DNA of 64,000 nucleotides from Ruminococcus sp. (GCA_017521805.1 JAFXDK010000057.1:25426-89425), one strand, 5' to 3'. Positions 16,748 to 25,152 are shown, counted from the first letter of the stretch. Translations and numbers: made by a program. Notes: generated by a model from the sequence alone, not told the origin.

Positions 16748-17857
16748 ATGTCAGATTTTAACTATGAGGAAGCAATGGAACCCGATGTTAATATAAAAGT
16801 TATAGGTGTCGGTGGAGGCGGCGGAAATGCAGTGAACTGCATGGTTGAATCCGGTGTGAGCAATATTGAGTATATTGCGGTAAATACTGATGCCAAGGCT
16901 CTTAACAAATCTAAGGCTACCACAAGAATACCAATCGGCGCAAAGCTTACAAAGGGCAGAGGCGCAGGAAATAAGCCCGAAATCGGTCAGAGATCTGCCG
17001 AGGAAAACAGGGATGAGATAGAAGCACATCTCAAGGGCGCAGATATGATTTTTATCACAGCAGGTATGGGCGGCGGAACTGGTACTGGTGCTGCTCCTGT
17101 TGTTGCAAAGATTGCCAAGGAAATGGATATACTCACTGTTGCTGTTGTTACAAAGCCTTTCCTTTTTGAGAGAGAGCAGAAAATGGCACAGGCTGAGAGA
17201 GGCATTACAGAGCTGAGAAAGTATGTTGATTCACTTATCGTTATTCCTAACGAAAAGCTTCTTGAGGGCAAACAGCAGCTTACAATGAAGCAGTCTTTCT
17301 CGCTTTCAGACGATATTCTCAAAACAGGTGTAAAGAGCATTTCTGACCTTATTGTTGAGGAAGGTTACATAAACCTTGACTTTGCTGACGTATCTACAAT
17401 CATGAGAGGTGCAGGCTATGCTCATATGGCTATCGGTCATGGTTCAGGCAAGGACAAGGCTAAGGAGGCCGCAAACGCAGTTATCACAAGTCCTCTCCTC
17501 GAAACTTCAATTTCCGGAGCAAAGAGACTGCTTATCAATATCGCTATGTCAGAGGATATCCTTTCTTCCGATGTTGATGCGGCTACAAAGATGATTACAG
17601 ATACAGCTTCTGAGGATGTAGAGTTTATCTTCGGTACTGCATTCAAGGAGGATATGCAGGATGAGATGACTATTACAGTTATTGCCGCAGGTTTTGATGA
17701 CCCTGATCATATGACTGCAAGCGCTCCTACAGAGGAAGAAGTTATCAAGATTGACAACCCACTTATTGATGGTATTGGTATTAATGAACAGCCTGTAAAA
17801 CCACAGTCTGCTAATGATTATGATCTTGATGATATTCTTAAGATACTGGGTTCATAA
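16748..17857 (+). CDS. ftsZ: Cell-division GTPase FtsZ
   Basis: The protein has 369 residues. The tubulin signature GGGTGTGAAPV lies near residue 108. The N-terminal GVGGGGGNAVNCM loop and NTDAKAL are also typical. A flexible linker follows the GTPase core, and the C-terminus DYDLDDILKILGS is the conserved tail peptide that contacts partners such as FtsA, SepF or ZapA. No ftsA lies nearby, so membrane tethering may rest on SepF. AAGGAGGAG precedes the ATG. Confidence 0.97.
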   Translation: MSDFNYEEAMEPDVNIKVIGVGGGGGNAVNCMVESGVSNIEYIAVNTDAKALNKSKATTRIPIGAKLTKGRGAGNKPEIGQRSAEENRDEIEAHLKGADMIFITAGMGGGTGTGAAPVVAKIAKEMDILTVAVVTKPFLFEREQKMAQAERGITELRKYVDSLIVIPNEKLLEGKQQLTMKQSFSLSDDILKTGVKSISDLIVEEGYINLDFADVSTIMRGAGYAHMAIGHGSGKDKAKEAANAVITSPLLETSISGAKRLLINIAMSEDILSSDVDAATKMITDTASEDVEFIFGTAFKEDMQDEMTITVIAAGFDDPDHMTASAPTEEEVIKIDNPLIDGIGINEQPVKPQSANDYDLDDILKILGS

Positions 17858-17876
17858 TAGTAAATATATGCATTTC

Positions 17877-17912
17877 TGGGATGCTCTGATGAGCGTCCCA
17901 TATTTGTATTTG
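17877..17912 (+). terminator. Terminator after ftsZ
   Basis: A 10-bp stem with one G-U pair (17877-17886 with 17891-17900) and a TGAT loop is followed by TATTTGTATTT. Confidence 0.75.
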
Positions 17913-17999
17913 CGCAATAAAAGTCGCAATCACAATATTTTATTAAAATGTTGTGCAAAGTAGCTAATCTTATGAATGAAAATTTAGTATTTTCAACAA

Positions 18000-18028
18000 T
18001 TGAATGAAATATCAAAATATGTTATAAT
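18000..18028 (+). promoter_or_regulatory. Sigma-A promoter of the DivIVA-like gene
   Basis: TTGAAT (18000-18005) and TATAAT (18023-18028) are 17 bp apart, about 60 bp before the coding start. Confidence 0.78.
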
Positions 18029-18089
18029 TGAAATAAGGCATATTGTCGATTAATTATATCCGCGGAATCGCGGGGATTGGAGCATAAAC

Positions 18090-19640
18090 ATGGATACGCC
18101 AAATGTTTTAAGAGAAACCAAGGGAATGCAGAAAGGCTTTGTTAAAGAAGACGTTCTTATGTACCTTGATGAGTTGAATTCTAAAATTGATGAACTCCAG
18201 AAAAAAGCAAATGAGTCCAGTGGACAGCAGCCTGCTGATAATCAGGAGATTATAAAGTACAGAAATCAGATTGATAATTTACAGGAAAAGCTTAACGCTT
18301 CAAATAACGCACTTAGAGTTGCAAAGAAAGAAAATGAGGAACTTCAGCAGCAGATTGCTAAGCTGAAGGCAGGCGGTGCAACTCTCGCACCAAATGCCGC
18401 TGCAGTTGATTCTCAGACAAAAGCTGCTCTTGAAGCTGCAAGAAAAGAAATTGATAACCTCAGAAATCAGCTCAAAGTCGCAAACGATAAGCTTGCCGCT
18501 GCTCCTGTCGCAAATGCAAATGCAGGTAATCAGGCTGCAATTGATGCTGCTAAGAAGGAAATTGACAGCCTCAAGGAGCAGTTGAAGGTTGCAAACGACA
18601 AGGCTGTTGCTGCTGAGAAGAAGGCTGCAGAGGCATCAAAGAACGCCGGTGCGGCTGATAACTCCGTTGAGCTTGAAAAGGCTAAGCAGGAGGCTTCAAA
18701 GATTTCTGCTGAGCTCAAGGCCAAGGCTGACGAACTTGAAGTTGCTAAGAAGAATGCCGCTGAACTCGACAGCAAGATTCAGCAGCTTACAAAGGCTAAC
18801 GAGGAGGCGTCCAAGAAGGACGAGGTAATTGCTAAACTTAACAGCGAAATTGAAGAACTTAAGTCAACTGTAAATAATCCTGCTGCAATTATGGGTTCAC
18901 TCTTTGCAGAGGCTCAGAAGACAGTTACTCAGCTTAAAGTTCAAGCTGAACAGGAAGCTGCTCAGACTACCAAGGAAGCTGACGACAAGGCTGCTGCTGT
19001 AATTCGTGAGGCTAATGCAGCTGCTGAAAAGACCGTTAGCGAGGCTAATATGACTGCTGAAAAGACAATCCGCGAGGCTAACAGCGCCGCTGAAAAGGCA
19101 ATTCATGAGGCTAATATGCAGGCTAAAATGGCTGTTGACGATGCAAACGCTAAGGCAGGTAAGATTAATGAAATGTCATCAACTGTACGTTCTATGCTTC
19201 TTAATGAAATCAACAGCGTAAACAACAAGTTTAATGATATTGCTAATTCCATTGCTAAGCTTTCAGGTCAGGCTACTGACAGAATGCAGGAAGCTCAGAT
19301 TATCATCGGCGAAGCTAAAAAGGCTGTTGAGCCTAACAATGATAACACTGTAAAGCTTGCAGAGGCTCCCAAGGCTGAATTCACAGCTGCAAAGGCTCCT
19401 ACGGCTTCTGTAAATAAGGCAGAGGAGAAAGCAGTTTCTGCTGACCCCTTTTCAAAGGTAACAGGTGGCTCGTACAATAATAGAAACACTTCAAACAGCT
19501 TTAATAATAAGCCATCAAATTCAACACCTGTTTATGAATCACCAAAGCCTGCACCTAAGAAGCCTGTAAGCAACTTTAATTTTGATATGTCTGATCTTCT
19601 TAAAGCAGCTGAGGAAGAGGCAGCTAAGGAAGAACAGTAA
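18090..19640 (+). CDS. DivIVA-like long Ala/Lys/Glu coiled-coil protein
   Basis: The protein has 516 residues. The first 35 (about MQKGFVKEDVLMYLDELNSKIDEL) resemble the DivIVA/GpsB N-terminal membrane-curvature domain. Residues about 35-390 form an almost unbroken coiled coil rich in Ala, Lys and Glu, including repeats of EANxxAEK type (about 305-345). The C-terminal 120 residues are disordered and Asn/Ser/Pro-rich, ending in an acidic helix. The place right after ftsZ and the N-terminus suggest a septal or polar organiser. The coiled coil is much longer than in classic DivIVA (about 160 residues), so it may be a lineage-specific scaffold. The identity is inferred. Confidence 0.6.
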   Translation: MDTPNVLRETKGMQKGFVKEDVLMYLDELNSKIDELQKKANESSGQQPADNQEIIKYRNQIDNLQEKLNASNNALRVAKKENEELQQQIAKLKAGGATLAPNAAAVDSQTKAALEAARKEIDNLRNQLKVANDKLAAAPVANANAGNQAAIDAAKKEIDSLKEQLKVANDKAVAAEKKAAEASKNAGAADNSVELEKAKQEASKISAELKAKADELEVAKKNAAELDSKIQQLTKANEEASKKDEVIAKLNSEIEELKSTVNNPAAIMGSLFAEAQKTVTQLKVQAEQEAAQTTKEADDKAAAVIREANAAAEKTVSEANMTAEKTIREANSAAEKAIHEANMQAKMAVDDANAKAGKINEMSSTVRSMLLNEINSVNNKFNDIANSIAKLSGQATDRMQEAQIIIGEAKKAVEPNNDNTVKLAEAPKAEFTAAKAPTASVNKAEEKAVSADPFSKVTGGSYNNRNTSNSFNNKPSNSTPVYESPKPAPKKPVSNFNFDMSDLLKAAEEEAAKEEQ

Positions 19641-19657
19641 TAATTTTAAACTATATA

Positions 19658-19690
19658 TCCGACGGCTCTTTATGGGCTGTCGGAAATACT
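19658..19690 (+). terminator. Probable terminator after the DivIVA-like gene
   Basis: An 11-bp stem with two G-U pairs (19658-19668 with 19674-19684) and a TTTAT loop is followed by a weak AAATACTCTTT tail. Confidence 0.6.
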
Positions 19691-19719
19691 CTTTATAAAC
19701 CGAAAACAGCGAATGTTGG

Positions 19720-20325
19720 GTGAATATTTTGCTTGATATGGACTTTAATCTAAATAAATTCTGTGGTAAAACTGATGAAGAACTTGCTGTCGTTGCAAAA
19801 AACGACAGGGCTGCGGCGGACGCATTAATTCTTAGATTTTTTAAACTGATATATATCAAAGCAGAAATTTTTTCAACTGATACAGCTGATGCCGATGATA
19901 TGCGGCAGGAAGGTGTTATAGGATTGCTGAGGGCGATAGCTTCTTTTAATCCTGAACGGGCTGTTAAATTTTCAACTTATGCAGAAGTCTGCATTAGCAA
20001 CTGTATGAAATCATACGCGACGAAATGTCATTCAAAGTTGCATAATGTTATCAGTCTTGATGAGATTAAAAGCGGAACAGTTTCACATGAAAAGAATCCC
20101 GAAAGCATTTACATTAATAAAGAGTTTTTTTCTGAGCTTTGGCGAATAATAGATAATGAACTATCTGACCTTGAGAGACAAGTGTTTACTTTATCTATAC
20201 AGGGTGACGGTTATCATCATATCGCTGTTGAACTCGGTATTACCGTAAAATCTGTGGGAAATGCCCTGCAAAGAGCAAGGCGAAAAATCCGCAGCAGGAT
20301 TAGTGGTGTCCTGCCGATGAAATAA
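19720..20325 (+). CDS. Sigma-70 family RNA polymerase sigma factor (SigH-like)
   Basis: The protein has up to 201 residues. Region 2 is visible as DADDMRQEGVIGLLRAIASF and VKFSTYAEVCISNCM. Region 4 is visible as LSDLERQVFTLSIQGDGYHHIAVELG with a helix-turn-helix reading VKSVGNALQRARRKIRSR. Length and motifs are closest to SigH/Spo0H or SigF/E-like factors. Which regulon it reads cannot be told. The start is uncertain: the GTG at 19720 is the longest choice, while a TTG at 19729 and an ATG at 19738 follow a GGGTGA motif (19718-19723). It is separated from its neighbours by a terminator-like hairpin upstream and a structured leader downstream. Confidence 0.85.
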   Translation: MNILLDMDFNLNKFCGKTDEELAVVAKNDRAAADALILRFFKLIYIKAEIFSTDTADADDMRQEGVIGLLRAIASFNPERAVKFSTYAEVCISNCMKSYATKCHSKLHNVISLDEIKSGTVSHEKNPESIYINKEFFSELWRIIDNELSDLERQVFTLSIQGDGYHHIAVELGITVKSVGNALQRARRKIRSRISGVLPMK

Positions 20326-20334
20326 AAGGCGGGA

Positions 20335-20444
20335 ATTTCAAAAAGGTGACCGTGTAGCTTAAAAAGAGCGTTGTTTATCTCAGGATTTCAAAGGTGGCGG
20401 TGAAAGTCCGTCCATGGTACAAATTTTAAGCGAGGTATATTGAA
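20335..20444 (+). promoter_or_regulatory. Candidate structured RNA leader of the zinc-ribbon gene
   Basis: GCTTAAAA (20357-20364) pairs with TTTTAAGC (20424-20431), closing a domain that ends right at the ribosome-binding GAGG (20432-20435). Inside is a hairpin 20396-20400 with 20408-20413 (one bulge, UGAAAGU loop). Imperfect repeats TTTCAAAAAGGTGACCGTG and TTTCAAAGGTGGCGGTG lie at about 20337 and 20387. Structure next to the start site suggests translational control. No known class was assigned. Confidence 0.45.
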
Positions 20445-20720
20445 ATGTACGAAGACAAGACATTAGTCTGCAAGGAGTGCGGTAACGAGTTCGTGTTCAC
20501 AGCAGGCGAGCAGGAGTTTTATGCAGAAAAGGGACTTACAAATCAGCCCCAGAGATGCAAGAACTGCCGCGATGCAAGAAAAAACAATGCAAGAGCAGAG
20601 CGCGTTTTCTACACAGGTACATGTGCAACCTGCGGCGGTGAGGCTAAGGTTCCCTTTGAGCCTAAGGACGGCAGACCTGTTTATTGTAGCGATTGTTTTG
20701 CAAAGCTCAATCAGGATTAA
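20445..20720 (+). CDS. Small zinc-ribbon protein with four CxxC pairs
   Basis: The protein has 91 residues and four Cys pairs: CKEC (10-13), CKNC (near 38), CATC (near 60) and CSDC (near 82). These would hold two zinc ions. The form matches short bacterial proteins annotated as probable zinc-ribbon domain proteins. The biochemical role is unknown, with nucleic-acid or ribosome contact common for such folds. It follows the sigma-factor gene by 120 bp, which hold the structured leader. GAGG lies 9 bp before the ATG. Confidence 0.8.
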   Translation: MYEDKTLVCKECGNEFVFTAGEQEFYAEKGLTNQPQRCKNCRDARKNNARAERVFYTGTCATCGGEAKVPFEPKDGRPVYCSDCFAKLNQD

Positions 20721-20740
20721 TTTTTTGACTGAGCGAACAA

Positions 20741-20858
20741 TTAAAGGTGGTTTATGTGACTTTCCCCGTTTATATGGGGAAAGTACGCCATTTTGGCTTA
20801 TATGGCGGAAATCGGGGAATACCCGTGCTCTGCACCAATGTTTGAAAGGATGTAAATT
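20741..20858 (+). promoter_or_regulatory. Candidate structured RNA leader with start-stop mini-ORF
   Basis: AAAGGTGG (20743-20750) precedes ATG-TGA (20754-20759), a two-codon ORF. Then follow four consecutive stems: 20759-20767 with 20776-20784, 20786-20791 with 20802-20807, 20813-20816 with 20822-20825, and 20825-20828 with 20832-20835. It lies between two small Cys-rich genes and may control the second. Confidence 0.45.
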
Positions 20859-21062
20859 ATGGAGGTTACAAGAAATACTATTATCGGAGATATTCTCGAT
20901 GCTGATTTTGAAGTTGCACCCTATTTTCTTGAAATGGGTATGCATTGTCTCGGATGTCCTGCTTCAAGAGGCGAGACAATCGAGGAGGCTTGTGCAGTTC
21001 ACGGCACAAATCCCGATGAATTAGTGGCAAAGCTGAACGAGCATTTTGCTAAAAAGGCTTGA
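20859..21062 (+). CDS. DUF1858 domain protein (small CxxC protein)
   Basis: The protein has 67 residues that nearly all form a DUF1858 domain: an N-terminal TRNTIIGDILDADFEVAPYFLEMGMHCLGCPAS segment and a C-terminal helix TNPDELVAKLNEHF. The CLGC pair near residue 31 is typical. DUF1858 proteins are small four-helix domains often linked to redox or iron-sulfur genes; the role is not defined. AAAGGATG precedes the ATG. Confidence 0.85.
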   Translation: MEVTRNTIIGDILDADFEVAPYFLEMGMHCLGCPASRGETIEEACAVHGTNPDELVAKLNEHFAKKA

Positions 21063-21070
21063 GAAATTGC

Positions 21071-21103
21071 AGCGTGCTGATTTTTCGGCACGCTTTATTT
21101 TTT
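21071..21103 (+). terminator. Rho-independent terminator
   Basis: A 10-bp stem with one G-U pair (21071-21080 with 21085-21094) and a TTTT loop is followed by TTATTTTTT. It separates the DUF1858 gene from the trmK-nif3 run. Confidence 0.85.
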
Positions 21104-21119
21104 GATTGGAGATAGGAAA

Positions 21120-22556
21120 ATGTTGGATAATAGACTAAAAATGTGTGCTTATATGATAAGCGGCAAGGGAATTGTCTGCGATGTGGGAACTGACCATGCG
21201 CTCCTTGCAGCATATCTGATAACAAACGGCAAATGCGAGAAAGTAATTGCCTCTGATATAAATGAGGGACCTTTGGAATCAGCCCGTAAAACCGTTGAAA
21301 AGCACGGTATATCGGCAAATGTTGACCTTGTATTGTCTGACGGACTGAAAGATGTCAACGGCGCGGGCGTGACGGATATTGTCATTGCAGGCATGGGAGG
21401 CGAAACCATTGCAAAGATTCTCAGTGAGTGTCCTTTTGAATTAGACGGTATTCGTTTGATTTTACAGTCAATGACGAAAACGGATGTTCTGCGAAAATGG
21501 CTGATATGCAACGGATTTAATATAATGTCGGAAAACGGCATAGAGGATGGCAACAAGTTATATTCTGTTATCACCGCAACTTTTGATAAGTTGTATGACG
21601 ATTTGACAGAGTTCCAATCACTGTACGGATTTTTCAGAAACGATGATGAAATTGGCAGAAAAATTCGTCAGAAAGAGGCTGAAAGATTGTTGAAAGTCAG
21701 CAAATCTCTGAAAAAAGCAGATAAGGAAAACGAGGCTGTTCACTATGCAGCTATGGCAAATCGTATGGTTGAGGGTAGCAAAACTGTTTGCATAAGCGAC
21801 GTTTATTCTTATCTTGACGAGAAATATCCTGTTTCTTTGCAGGAAAGCTGGGATAATTCTGGATATATTGTTGAATCTGATAGCGATCAATGTTCAAAAA
21901 TCTTACTTACTCTTGATATAACAAATACTTCTGTTGATGAAGCAGTTTACAAAAAGGCTAACCTCATTATATCTCATCATCCTGTTATTTTCAATCCGTT
22001 GAAAAAAATACAGGCAGATACTCCTGTATATAAGCTAGTTAGAAGCGGAATTAGTGCAATTTGCATGCATACAAATCTTGATATTGCAGAGGGCGGAACT
22101 AATACAGTAATTGTTCGAAAAATTGCAGAAAAGCTTGGTATATTTGCAAATATCGAGCCTTTGGAGGAAAACGGATTAGGTTGTATCATCGAACTGGAAA
22201 ATGCAGTTGACTGTGACTGTTTATCTGAAATCCTAAAAGATATTTTCAGCATTGACCGTGTAAAAATGAGTATGTATGGCGAATATATCATATCAAAAAT
22301 TGCGATATGCTCTGGTTCCGGCGGCTCGTTATGGAAACTGGCAAAAGCTAAGGGCTGTGATGCTTTGATTACTGGAGATGTGAAGCATGATGTTTGGGTT
22401 GACGCTAATAACAGCAAATTTACTATTATCGACTGCGGACATTTCCACACAGAAAATCTCGTTTTATGGGAGCTTCGTCGTGTTCTTGAAGAAAAATTCC
22501 CAATGATTGATGTTGAAATTTCAGAATCGTCCGTAGATCCTTGTGAATACTATTGA
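21120..22556 (+). CDS. TrmK tRNA (adenine-22-N1)-methyltransferase fused to Nif3-like dinuclear-metal protein
   Basis: The protein has 478 residues. Residues 1 to about 225 are a TrmK domain: SAM site VCDVGTDHALLAAYL (near 18), ASDINEGPLESARKTVEKHG (near 47), DIVIAGMGGETI (near 88), and a C-terminal helical coil. Residues about 225-478 are a Nif3/YqfO domain without the inserted PII-like part: QESWDNSGYIVE, ISHHPVIFNPLKKI, CMHTNLDIAEGG, ALITGDVKHDVWVD and DCGHFHTEN supply the His/Asp/Glu metal ligands. In Bacillus the two are separate neighbouring genes (yqfN, yqfO); here one frame reads through with no stop. The start at 21120 follows TTGGAGATAGGAAA. The next gene starts 8 bp later. Confidence 0.88.
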   Translation: MLDNRLKMCAYMISGKGIVCDVGTDHALLAAYLITNGKCEKVIASDINEGPLESARKTVEKHGISANVDLVLSDGLKDVNGAGVTDIVIAGMGGETIAKILSECPFELDGIRLILQSMTKTDVLRKWLICNGFNIMSENGIEDGNKLYSVITATFDKLYDDLTEFQSLYGFFRNDDEIGRKIRQKEAERLLKVSKSLKKADKENEAVHYAAMANRMVEGSKTVCISDVYSYLDEKYPVSLQESWDNSGYIVESDSDQCSKILLTLDITNTSVDEAVYKKANLIISHHPVIFNPLKKIQADTPVYKLVRSGISAICMHTNLDIAEGGTNTVIVRKIAEKLGIFANIEPLEENGLGCIIELENAVDCDCLSEILKDIFSIDRVKMSMYGEYIISKIAICSGSGGSLWKLAKAKGCDALITGDVKHDVWVDANNSKFTIIDCGHFHTENLVLWELRRVLEEKFPMIDVEISESSVDPCEYY

Positions 22557-22564
22557 GGTGAATG

Positions 22565-23392
22565 ATGAGTATTTTTATTTGCCCTGTATGCGGCGAAAAA
22601 CTTGATATATCAGGGAAATCTTATATATGTCCAAATCGCCATACATTTGATATGGCGAAAAGCGGATATGTAAACTTGCTTCCAACAAATAATAGCGGAA
22701 GCGTTCACGGCGATAATAAGCTGATGCTGAGGGCAAGACGAGAATTCCTTGAAAAAGGCTATTATAAGCCACTTTGTGATGCTGTTTGCAAAGTGGTTAG
22801 TAAATATTGCTGTCAAAATTCTGTTATACTCGACGCAGGGTGTGGCGAAGGCTATTATACAACTGCCGTAAAAGCAAATTTTGATGAATCAAATATTGCG
22901 GTTGAATTGTACGGAATTGACATATCAAAAGATGCGGTGGATATGGCGGCTAAAAGAAAATCAGGTGTAAATTTTGCTGCTGCAAGTGTGTTTCATATAC
23001 CTGTAATGACCAATTCTTGCGATTTGCTTTTAACTATGTTTGCACCTTATTGTGGTGAGGAATATGGCAGAGTTATGAAAAATGGCGGAATTATGGTTAT
23101 GGCGATTCCGGCAGAAAATCACCTGTGGGAGATGAAAAGTAAAATATACGACACACCGTATAAAAATGAAGTTAAGGATTATGCCCTTGACGGATTTGAA
23201 TTTCTTGGTGCGGAAAAGGTGAACTTTACTATGAAAATCTCTGAAAATTCGGATATTATCAGTCTTTTCTCCATGACACCCTATTATTATCGAACGGGCA
23301 AAACAGAACAGCAGCGGCTCAATGACTTGAAACATCTTGAAACACAGGCAGATTTTGAGATTCTGACATACAAAAAAACAGCAAAGGAATGA
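22565..23392 (+). CDS. rlmA: 23S rRNA (guanine-N1)-methyltransferase RlmA family
   Basis: The protein has about 275 residues. An N-terminal zinc finger CPVCGEKL...CPNRHTFD is followed by SGYVNLL and a SAM-binding VILDAGCGEGYYTTAV (near 89). This order is diagnostic of RlmA/RrmA, which methylates G745 or G748 of 23S rRNA. In some Gram-positives the RlmA-II form affects tylosin sensitivity. Two ATG codons in tandem (22562, 22565) follow GAGGTG; the second has the better spacing. It lies in the tight trmK-nif3/rlmA/rqcH/mpg run. Confidence 0.87.
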   Translation: MSIFICPVCGEKLDISGKSYICPNRHTFDMAKSGYVNLLPTNNSGSVHGDNKLMLRARREFLEKGYYKPLCDAVCKVVSKYCCQNSVILDAGCGEGYYTTAVKANFDESNIAVELYGIDISKDAVDMAAKRKSGVNFAAASVFHIPVMTNSCDLLLTMFAPYCGEEYGRVMKNGGIMVMAIPAENHLWEMKSKIYDTPYKNEVKDYALDGFEFLGAEKVNFTMKISENSDIISLFSMTPYYYRTGKTEQQRLNDLKHLETQADFEILTYKKTAKE

Positions 23393-23396
23393 TTTT

Positions 23397-25148
23397 ATGG
23401 CTCTGGACGGAGCATTTCTCTACGCAGTAAAAAATGAACTTACGCAACTTATTGGTGGACGAGTTGAAAAAGTATTTCAGCCATCCCGTGAGGAAATTGT
23501 CATCTCCCTCCGCACTAAGCTGGGGAGCAAAAAGCTCTATATATCGGCAAATGCGGGTAGTGCCAGGGTGCATATCACTGAAAATAAACCTGATAATCCG
23601 CAGACACCGCCTATGTTTTGTATGCTTATGCGCAAGCGTCTGGGCAGCGGTAAGCTTATGGCGATTCGACAGGACGGACTGGAACGAATCCTGTTTTTTG
23701 ACTTTGAATGTATCAACGAATTGGGCGATATTGTGACAATTACGTTGGCTTGTGAGATTATGGGTCGATGTTCGAATTTGATTATTATTGACGAAAACGG
23801 CAAAATAATCGACAGTATCAAGCGCGTTGACGAGGAAATGTCCCGTGAGCGACTTGTTCTACCGGGTATGAAATACATGCTTCCGCCCCGTGATGATCGT
23901 CTGAATTTTCTGACTGCTGAGCCTGAGGAGATTGCTGAAAGGCTGAAAGCAACAAATCTCGCTGAGCTTTCCAAGGCTTTGATACGTATTTTTGAGGGCA
24001 TATCGCCGATTCTGGCTCGCGAATGGGCTTTTTTTGCAGGTCGTGGTGTGTACCTCCAGAGTGATACTATCGAGGGGGATTTCCTTGACAGATTGTTGTA
24101 TATTGTCAAAAAGACCGGTCAGCAGCTTGTTTCGGGTGACTGCTATTATTCAGTTGCCAGTACCAAAGAGGGATTGCTGAAAGATTTTTCATTTATTAGA
24201 TTAAGTCAATTTGGAAATCTGATGTATACAAAAGAATTAACTTCCGCATCTGAATTACTTGACTATTTCTACACCGAAAGAGACAGGGCGGCGCGTACAA
24301 AACAGCGTGCCAACGATCTTTTTAAGCTTCTTGTTAATCTGACTGAGCGCACATCCCGTCGAATTGCTTCTCAGCGCGAGGAGCTTGCTGCCTGTGCGGA
24401 AAAGGAGCATTTCAAGCTCTGCGGTGATATAATTTCCGCAAATATGTACGCGCTGAAAAAGGGAGATACGTCTCTGACGGCTGACAATTTCTATGAGGAG
24501 GGCTGTCCGAAAATTACCATTGAACTCGATTCGCGGAAAACTCCCTCACAGAACGCTCAATATTACTACAACGAGTATAAAAAACGTGTAACAGCTGAAG
24601 GTGTTCTTGCAGTTCAGATTGAAAAAGGCGAGGAAGAACTGCAATATCTAGACAGCGTTTTCGACGCTCTTACTCGTGCGGATTCCGAGAATGATATTAT
24701 TCAGTTGCGTCTTGAGCTTAGGGAACAGGGATATCTGAAATATTCGGGAACCAAGGCTAAACCGCCAAAGGCTCTGCCGCCGCTGGAGTACAAATCATCG
24801 GATGGGTATACAATTTTAGTGGGAAGAAATAATTATCAGAATGACCAACTGACGATGAAATTTGCCGAAAAATCGGATATCTGGCTTCATACTCAGATAA
24901 TAACCGGCTCTCATGTTATTATAGTCACAGACGGTGAAACTCCCCCTGATAAGACTATTGAGGAAGCGGCTGTGATTGCGGCATACAACAGCAAGGGGAG
25001 AGGTTCAAATCTTGTGCCTGTGGATTACTGTCTTGCAAAATATGTGAAAAAACCCTCGGGAGCAAAGCCCGGAAAGGTAATTTTCACGAATTACAAAACG
25101 GCTTTTGTGAAGCCAGATGAAGAACTTGTTAATAAACTGAAAGTATAA
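23397..25148 (+). CDS. rqcH: RqcH (NFACT family) ribosome-associated quality-control protein
   Basis: The protein has 583 residues. The NFACT-N domain starts MALDGAFLYAVKNEL with GGRVEKVFQPSREEIV. A long central coiled-coil hairpin region follows. The NFACT-R domain near the C-terminus reads ILVGRNNYQNDQLTMKF and SDIWLHTQIITGSHVII, and the end is VIFTNYKTAFVKPDEELV. RqcH binds split 50S subunits with stalled peptidyl-tRNA and recruits tRNA-Ala to add C-terminal alanine tails for degradation. Older databases call this family fibronectin-binding protein A. It starts 4 bp after rlmA. Confidence 0.93.
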   Translation: MALDGAFLYAVKNELTQLIGGRVEKVFQPSREEIVISLRTKLGSKKLYISANAGSARVHITENKPDNPQTPPMFCMLMRKRLGSGKLMAIRQDGLERILFFDFECINELGDIVTITLACEIMGRCSNLIIIDENGKIIDSIKRVDEEMSRERLVLPGMKYMLPPRDDRLNFLTAEPEEIAERLKATNLAELSKALIRIFEGISPILAREWAFFAGRGVYLQSDTIEGDFLDRLLYIVKKTGQQLVSGDCYYSVASTKEGLLKDFSFIRLSQFGNLMYTKELTSASELLDYFYTERDRAARTKQRANDLFKLLVNLTERTSRRIASQREELAACAEKEHFKLCGDIISANMYALKKGDTSLTADNFYEEGCPKITIELDSRKTPSQNAQYYYNEYKKRVTAEGVLAVQIEKGEEELQYLDSVFDALTRADSENDIIQLRLELREQGYLKYSGTKAKPPKALPPLEYKSSDGYTILVGRNNYQNDQLTMKFAEKSDIWLHTQIITGSHVIIVTDGETPPDKTIEEAAVIAAYNSKGRGSNLVPVDYCLAKYVKKPSGAKPGKVIFTNYKTAFVKPDEELVNKLKV

Positions 25149-25152
25149 TATT

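Noticed and set aside
18530-18775. Ser/Ala-rich minus-strand ORF in the DivIVA-like gene
   Set aside because: It arises from the Ala/Lys-rich codons of the coiled coil in the other frame.
20335-20444. Known cobalamin riboswitch
   Set aside because: The GGTGAAA...TCC core is suggestive but no B12 box or long-range kissing loop could be found within the leader, and the downstream zinc-ribbon gene has no link to cobalamin.
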